From the NCBI GenBank assembly GCA_046076045.1, contig JBJTRI010000080.1:1-22902 (forward strand): a stretch of DNA of 22,902 bases, written 5' to 3'. The stretch comes from JAIOPA01 sp046076045. Its GTDB lineage: Bacteria; Eisenbacteria; RBG-16-71-46. Below the pieces are notes generated by a model, which saw only the letters and a list, made by a program, of their open reading frames with translations, searched no databases and was not told the DNA's origin. Of the stretch, positions 17,059 through 22,902 are shown piece by piece. The position numbers and the translations under genes are program-made. Each line of letters opens with the position of its first letter. Within the stretch, counting starts at the first letter, position 1.

Positions 17059-17978
17059 TCACGCCCGTGGATGGAACTGACGGTGCACCTCGCGCAGGTA
17101 GCCGCGGTCGAGGTGGGTGTAGATGGCCGTGGTGGTGACATTGGCATGGCCGAGCAACTCCTGCACGACGCGCAGGTCGGCCCCGCCCTCGAGCAGATGG
17201 GTGGCGAACGAGTGCCGCAGCGCGTGCGGGTGGACGCGCACGGTGAGCCCGGCGCCGCGCGCGTGCCCGCGCAGGACCTTCCACCAGCCCATGCGCGACA
17301 GTGTGCCGCCACGCGCGTTCACGAACACCGCGTCGTGGCGGGCGCGTGCGGCGAGTTGCGGGCGGCCGCGCTCGAGCCACTCGCGCAGCGCGCGCTCGGC
17401 CGCGCGCCCGAACGGCACCACGCGCTGCTTGTCGCCCTTGCCCGTCACCGTGAGCGCGCGCCCCGACAGGTCCACACGCGTGCGCTGCAGCGAGACGAGT
17501 TCCGAGACGCGCAGCCCGCTGCCGTAGGCGACCTCGAGGAGCGCGCGGTCGCGCAGCGCGAGCGCACCGTCGCCCTGCGGGTGCGCGAGCAACGCCTCGA
17601 CGTCGTCTCGCCCGATCGCGTGCGGCAGCCGGCGCTCGCGGCGCGGCGCGGGCAGCAGTGCGACCGGGTCGTCGGCACGATGCCCGACGCGCGCCAGGAA
17701 CCCGTGGAAGCCGCGCAGCGTGCTGCGGCGCCGGGTGACCGTGGACGAGGCCAGACGACGGCGGCGAAGCGACGCGAAGTACGCGTCCACGAACGTGAGC
17801 CCCGCCTCCTGCCACGACCCGAGTCCGTGCGTGGCCGCGAACGCCGAGTAGTCGGCGAGGTCGCGCCCATAGGCGTCGAGGGTGCGCGGGGACAACCGGC
17901 GCGCACGCCGCAGCTCGTCGAGCCAGGCGTCGATCGGCGCGACGAGCGCACGCACCGGGACCGGGGCGGTGACCGTGC

Positions 17979-17982
<4 letters not shown>
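17059..17982 (-). CDS. xerD: tyrosine recombinase XerC/XerD type
   Basis: This 307-aa site-specific recombinase probably resolves chromosome dimers at dif. The N-terminal SAM-like core-binding domain spans about 14-105 (L-S-P-R-T-L-D-A-Y-G-R-D-L). The catalytic domain contains Arg158 (S-G-L-R-V-S-E-L), Lys182 (T-G-K-G-D-K-Q-R), His253-x2-Arg256 (P-H-A-L-R-H-S-F-A-T-H-L), His279 (L-L-G-H-A) and nucleophile Tyr288 (A-I-Y-T-H). All six active-site residues are present. Length and full catalytic set fit a housekeeping Xer protein rather than an integrase. Whether it is the XerC or XerD paralogue cannot be decided without the second copy. The ATG overlaps the uvrC stop (ATGA) and follows a GAGGGGG ribosome site. 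Confidence 0.92.
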
Positions 17983-19802
<1,820 letters not shown>

Positions 19803-19820
19803 GGAGCCTCCGGATGGACC

Positions 19821-19873
19821 CTCGGGGAGCCCCCGAGACCCTGCAGATTACCGCCCGCCACGCCACGCCACAA
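19821..19873 (-). promoter_or_regulatory. uvrC promoter with hairpin at the mRNA 5' end
   Basis: On the minus strand, TTGTGG (19873-19868) and TAATCT (19850-19845) are separated by 17 bases. The predicted transcription start, near 19838, falls immediately before a 7-pair hairpin, CTCGGGG / CCCCGAG with a 3-base loop (19821-19837). A stem at the extreme 5' end would be expected to slow 5'-end-dependent mRNA decay. No LexA box is seen. Confidence 0.55.
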
Positions 19874-19895
19874 TGCCCGCGAGGGGGCCCCGGGC

Positions 19896-19925
19896 TTGAC
19901 CCGCGGGGCCCGGCTGGCCTATCTT
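19896..19925 (+). promoter_or_regulatory. rpsT promoter
   Basis: TTGACC (19896-19901) and TATCTT (19920-19925) are separated by 18 bases. The start would be near 19932, leaving a leader of about 36 bases with GGAGG at 19958-19962. It runs divergently from the uvrC promoter, the -35 elements being about 22 bases apart. Confidence 0.75.
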
Positions 19926-19967
19926 CCCCCGGCTCGACAGCTACCCTGTCCATACCCGGAGGCACCC

Positions 19968-20225
19968 ATGCCGCATCACAAGTCCGCTGAGAAGCGAGTC
20001 CGCACCAACGAGGTGCGCCGCCAGCGGAACATCGCCGCCACCACCCGCATGCGCAACGCCGTCAAGGCCGTCCGCACGGCCACCACGCGCAGCGCTGGCG
20101 AGGCCGCGCTCAAGACCACCGTCGCGCTCCTCGATCGCACCGCCCAGAAGGGCGTCATCAAGCGCGAGACCGCCAGCCGCCAGAAGTCGCGGCTCGCGAA
20201 GTTCGTCCAGAAGCTGCCGGCCTGA
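19968..20225 (+). CDS. rpsT: 30S ribosomal protein S20
   Basis: This 85-aa, strongly basic small-subunit protein binds 16S rRNA at the bottom of the 30S body. The family start M-P-H-H-K-S-A-E-K-R-V-R, the helix R-R-Q-R-N-I-A-A-T-T-R-M-R, and the C-terminal segment G-V-I-K-R-E-T-A-S-R-Q-K-S-R-L are all typical. Length matches the family. The start is fixed by GGAGG five bases upstream of ATG 19968. The gene stands alone, with its own strong promoter and terminator-like hairpins downstream, as is common for rpsT. S20 can repress its own translation in enteric bacteria; nothing in this leader shows that here. Confidence 0.97.
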   Translation: MPHHKSAEKRVRTNEVRRQRNIAATTRMRNAVKAVRTATTRSAGEAALKTTVALLDRTAQKGVIKRETASRQKSRLAKFVQKLPA

Positions 20226-20262
20226 AGTCGGGCCGCACCCGTCCGCGTCGCTCCCCCGTTCG

Positions 20263-20317
20263 CGGGTGAGCGCACCCGAGACACCACGGCCGCCCTCGCT
20301 CTCGCGCGGGCGGCCGT
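20263..20317. terminator. terminator hairpins between convergent rpsT and dapB
   Basis: Two stems occur: CGGGTG-AGCG-CACCCG (20263-20278), and a 10-pair perfect stem ACGGCCGCCC / GGGCGGCCGT with a 12-base loop (20286-20317). There is no T tract on either strand, but the position between two gene ends makes bidirectional termination likely. Confidence 0.55.
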
Positions 20318-20336
20318 TGCGCATCCGGTGCGGGAC

Positions 20337-21101
20337 TCAACGCGCGCGGAGCACGTCCTCGAGCGTCCACAGCCCGGCGCCCGCGCGGGCCACGAAGCGG
20401 GCCGCGGCGACCGCCCCGTGGGCGAACGCGGCGCGGTCCTGCGCGACGTGACGGAGCTCCAGCCACTCGCCCTCGCCGGCCAACAGCACCTGGTGGTCGC
20501 CCACCCACATGCCCCCGCGCACGGCGTGCACGCCGACCTCGGCGGCGGGGCGCGGACCGACCAGTCCCTCGCGTCCGTGCCGCACCGACTCGGGCGGTAA
20601 CGCGCGCGCGGCGCGCACGTCGTCCACCAGCGTGCGCGCGGTGCCCGACGGACTGTCCTTCTTGAGCCGGTGGTGGCGCTCCACGACCTCGACGTCCCAC
20701 GACCCCGGCACCGCGCCGAGCGCGGCCCGCAGCGCGACGCGCAACGCCGCCACGCCGAGGCTGAAGTTGCTCGCCCACAGCACCGCGACGCGGGCTGAGG
20801 CCTCGCGCAGCACACGCTCGTCGTCGGGCCCCAGACCCGTGGAACCACTCACCAGAGCCGCCCCCGACGCGGCGCAGACGGCAGCGGCCTGACGCGCCCC
20901 CTCGGGCCCCGAGAAATCCACCACCACGTCCCCGGCACGCACGACCCCCGCGAGGTCGTGGCTCAGCGGCACGCCGTCCACCTCGTCCACGCCCGGACGG
21001 TCGACGCACGCCGCGACCTCGAGACCCTCGACGCCGCACGCGGCGGCGGCCACCGCGCGGCCCATCCGACCGGCCGCACCGTTCAGGATGAGGCGGATCA
21101 T
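20337..21101 (-). CDS. dapB: 4-hydroxy-tetrahydrodipicolinate reductase
   Basis: This 254-aa enzyme reduces hydroxy-tetrahydrodipicolinate with NAD(P)H, the second step of the diaminopimelate/lysine pathway. The N-terminal Rossmann motif is N-G-A-A-G-R-M-G (7-14), followed by V-D-F-S (61-64) and G-S-T-G (86-89). The active-site segment is E-R-H-H-R-L-K-K-D-S-P-S-G-T-A, with His143/His144 and Lys147. C-terminal family elements include H-A-V-R-G-G and G-D-H-Q-V. ATG 21101 overlaps the dapA stop by 4 bases (ATGA); the longer in-frame extension upstream is a shadow of dapA. It is the last gene of the dap operon. Confidence 0.96.
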   Translation of the reverse strand: MIRLILNGAAGRMGRAVAAAACGVEGLEVAACVDRPGVDEVDGVPLSHDLAGVVRAGDVVVDFSGPEGARQAAAVCAASGAALVSGSTGLGPDDERVLREASARVAVLWASNFSLGVAALRVALRAALGAVPGSWDVEVVERHHRLKKDSPSGTARTLVDDVRAARALPPESVRHGREGLVGPRPAAEVGVHAVRGGMWVGDHQVLLAGEGEWLELRHVAQDRAAFAHGAVAAARFVARAGAGLWTLEDVLRAR

Positions 21102-21988
21102 GCGCGCGCCGCCGCCCCGGTGAGCGTCACGCCCACCGCGCGCCCAGCCTCGAGCACGGCCTTCTCGGTCGCGGGCTCCACGGGCACGAGCGGCAATCGC
21201 AGCTCGTTGGCGCAGATGCCCATCTCGGACAGCAGGTACTTGATCGGCGACGGGTTCGACTCGAGGAACGCCGCGCGGAAGATGGGCATGAGCCGCTGGT
21301 GCATGGCCAGCGCCTCGGCGTTCCGCCCGGCGAGCGCGTGGTCCACCAGGGTGCGCATCTCGCGCGGCACCACGTGGCCGACCACCGAGATGATGCCCGC
21401 ACCTCCCACCGAGATGCACGGCAGCGTGAGCGAGTCGTCCCCCGAGAGCAGCGTGAAGCGCGTGCGCGTGCGGACCTGCGCCATCTGGTCGAGGTTGCCC
21501 GAGGCCTCCTTGACCGCGCGGATGTTGGGGATGTCCTGCACCAGCGCGAGCACGTCGGGCGTGGTGTTGGTGCCGGTGCGACCGGGCACGTTGTACAGGA
21601 TGACGGGCAGCCTCGTGCTGCGGGCCACCGCGGCGAAGTGCGCGGCCTGTCCCTTCGGCGTGGGCTTGTTGTAGAACGGCGTCACGACCATGGCACCGTC
21701 GAGCCCGATCTCCTCGGCCATGCGCGTGAGCACGATCGAGTCGGCGGTGCTGTTCGTGCCCGTGCCGGCCACCACCCACGCGCGCCCCTGCGCGCGCTCC
21801 TTCACGAACCGCCACAGGTCGCGACGCTCCTCGACCGTGCAGGTCGCGGCCTCACCGGTCGAGCCCGAGACCACCAGGCCCTGCACGCCGCCACCGATCA
21901 GGTGCTCGACCAGACGCGCGGTGGCGTCGCGGTCCACCTCGCCGCCACGGAACGGGGTCACCATCGCCACCGACAGACCTTCGAACAT
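21098..21988 (-). CDS. dapA: 4-hydroxy-tetrahydrodipicolinate synthase
   Basis: This 296-aa TIM-barrel lyase condenses pyruvate with aspartate semialdehyde, the committed step to diaminopimelate and lysine. Catalytic residues are visible: Thr44 in G-S-T-G-E, Tyr106 in T-P-F-Y-N-K-P, Tyr132 and Arg137 in L-Y-N-V-P-G-R-T, and the Schiff-base Lys160 in A-V-K-E-A-S-G. The usual G-T-T-G-E reads G-S-T-G-E, a frequent variant. ATG 21988 has GAGGAGG five bases upstream. It lies 35 bases after dapF and is coupled to dapB. Lysine feedback sites were not assessed. Confidence 0.96.
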   Translation of the reverse strand: MFEGLSVAMVTPFRGGEVDRDATARLVEHLIGGGVQGLVVSGSTGEAATCTVEERRDLWRFVKERAQGRAWVVAGTGTNSTADSIVLTRMAEEIGLDGAMVVTPFYNKPTPKGQAAHFAAVARSTRLPVILYNVPGRTGTNTTPDVLALVQDIPNIRAVKEASGNLDQMAQVRTRTRFTLLSGDDSLTLPCISVGGAGIISVVGHVVPREMRTLVDHALAGRNAEALAMHQRLMPIFRAAFLESNPSPIKYLLSEMGICANELRLPLVPVEPATEKAVLEAGRAVGVTLTGAAARA

Positions 21989-22023
21989 GCTGCCTCCTCG
22001 TGCCGCCTCGGGCGGCCACCGGG

Positions 22024-22836
22024 TCAGGGCTCGCGCCACTCCCCTTCGAACACCGTCACCGCGGGCCCCACGAGCACGACGTCGTGCCCACCGGGGACCG
22101 CCTCCATCTCGACCGTGAGGTCGTCGCCACCGGCGGTGCGCACGGTCACCGGCGCGCGCGCGCCGGCCTCGAGCACCGCCCACAGTCCGCACGCCATCGC
22201 ACCGCTGCCGCACGCGTGCGTCTCGCCCTCGACGCCGCGCTCCCACGTCCGCATGGCCACACGGCCGTCGGCACGGCGCTCCACGAAGTCCACGTTGGCG
22301 CCCGCGCTCCCCAGGTCCGGGTGCGCGCGCAGCGGCGGGGCCCAGTCGGCGAACGGGATGGCGTCCAGTCCCGTCACCGGCAGCACGAGGTGCGGCACGC
22401 CGGTCACCGCGAACCACCCCTCGAACGCCCGACCGGCCGCCTCGAGCCGCACGCGCTCACCGGGCGCGACGAGTCCGAAGCCCACCGCCATGAGCCCTCC
22501 GGGGCGCGGCTCGGCCCACTTGGGCCCGACCGCGGTCGCGAACCGCACGCGCCCGCCGTGCCCCAGCCCGCGTCCGATCGCGAAGCGCGCGAGGCAGCGC
22601 GCCCCGTTGCCGCAGAAGTCGGCGGGGCCGCCGTCGGAGTTGTGGTAGGTCATCGCGAAGTCGTACTCGATCGAGGACTCGAGCAGCAGCACGCCGTCGG
22701 CCCCGATACCGCGCCGCCGATCGCACAGCCGCGCGAACAACGCCTCGCGCCCGTGCGCGGGCAGGAACGGTTCGCGATGGTCCACGACCACGAAGTCGTT
22801 GCCCGCCCCGTGCATCTTCGCGAAGGGGAACCTCAC
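22024..22836 (-). CDS. dapF: diaminopimelate epimerase
   Basis: This 270-aa cofactor-independent racemase converts LL- to meso-diaminopimelate for peptidoglycan and lysine. The start M-R-F-P-F-A-K-M-H-G-A-G-N-D-F is diagnostic. The two catalytic cysteines are Cys75 in A-D-F-C-G-N-G-A-R-C and Cys209 in E-T-H-A-C-G-S-G-A. R-R-x-G-I-G-A-D-G and N-S-D-G are also present. GTG 22836 overlaps the stop of the upstream gene (GTGA) and is preceded by a GGGGG run. The order dapF-dapA-dapB makes a compact pathway operon. Confidence 0.96.
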   Translation of the reverse strand: MRFPFAKMHGAGNDFVVVDHREPFLPAHGREALFARLCDRRRGIGADGVLLLESSIEYDFAMTYHNSDGGPADFCGNGARCLARFAIGRGLGHGGRVRFATAVGPKWAEPRPGGLMAVGFGLVAPGERVRLEAAGRAFEGWFAVTGVPHLVLPVTGLDAIPFADWAPPLRAHPDLGSAGANVDFVERRADGRVAMRTWERGVEGETHACGSGAMACGLWAVLEAGARAPVTVRTAGGDDLTVEMEAVPGGHDVVLVGPAVTVFEGEWREP

Positions 22837-22902
22837 GGCGTGCCCCCGGCCGGACGCGGGCGCACGAGCACGATCGTGCCCAGGTCGAGCAGGCCGCCGG
22901 GC
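22833..22902 (-). CDS. 3' end of an unidentified gene upstream of dapF
   Basis: The last 22 codons of a minus-strand frame end in TGA at 22835-22833, overlapping the dapF GTG by 4 bases. It reads P-G-G-L-L-D-L-G-T-I-V-L-V-R and then a Pro/Gly-rich tail. Too little is visible to name it; the coupling with dapF suggests it belongs to the same operon (lysA would be a natural guess, but nothing here proves it). Confidence 0.55.
   Translation of the reverse strand, partial: PGGLLDLGTIVLVRPRPAGGTP

Overview
The window is a very GC-rich chromosomal segment, with G or C at nearly every third codon position, from a Gram-negative bacterium. The diderm evidence is an LptE-like LPS-assembly lipoprotein, a beta-barrel-like secreted protein and a YfgM-like membrane TPR protein. 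A sigma-54 activator and housekeeping genes of ordinary bacterial type fit an FCB-type or related high-GC phylum; Candidatus Eisenbacteria is my guess from overall character, not a demonstrated assignment. No tRNA, rRNA, CRISPR array, transposase or phage gene was seen.

Left arm, plus strand (1-8979): the 3' end of a DegT/DnrJ/EryC1/StrS sugar aminotransferase; a cytosolic GAF-PAS histidine kinase translationally coupled to an NtrC-type response regulator; an lptE-like gene whose signal peptide lies upstream of any canonical start codon; holA; leuS; and an unrecognised 357-aa protein. A gene-poor stretch of about 750 bases follows (8980-9731). It holds an AT-rich promoter/operator-like palindrome, four 14-bp tandem repeats and strongly C-rich sequence. 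After it comes a radical SAM gene of the Rv2578c/SPL-like family with its own palindromic operator candidate.

Middle, minus strand (11007-19802): read in transcription order, uvrC, xerD, an outer-membrane-like protein, a beta-CASP metallo-beta-lactamase nuclease, a SNF2/RapA-like ATPase and a zinc-ribbon coiled-coil protein form a tight unit with 4-10 bp overlaps or 1-46 bp gaps. A YfgM-like TPR gene follows with its own promoter and a strong terminator hairpin. The nuclease, SNF2 ATPase and zinc-ribbon trio is the best candidate for a poorly described system. The SNF2 protein carries an N-terminal Tudor-like segment resembling the RNA-polymerase-binding tail of PcrA, and the zinc-ribbon protein looks like a detached C-terminal half. 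Together they suggest a transcription-recycling or RNA-clearing machine.

Right arm (19845-22902): rpsT runs on the plus strand, divergent from uvrC, with clear promoters for both. It converges on the lysine/peptidoglycan precursor operon dapF-dapA-dapB on the minus strand, which is coupled to an unidentified gene cut by the window edge. Good sigma-70-like promoters (TTGACC with an 18-base spacer) occur twice, upstream of rpsT and of the TPR gene.
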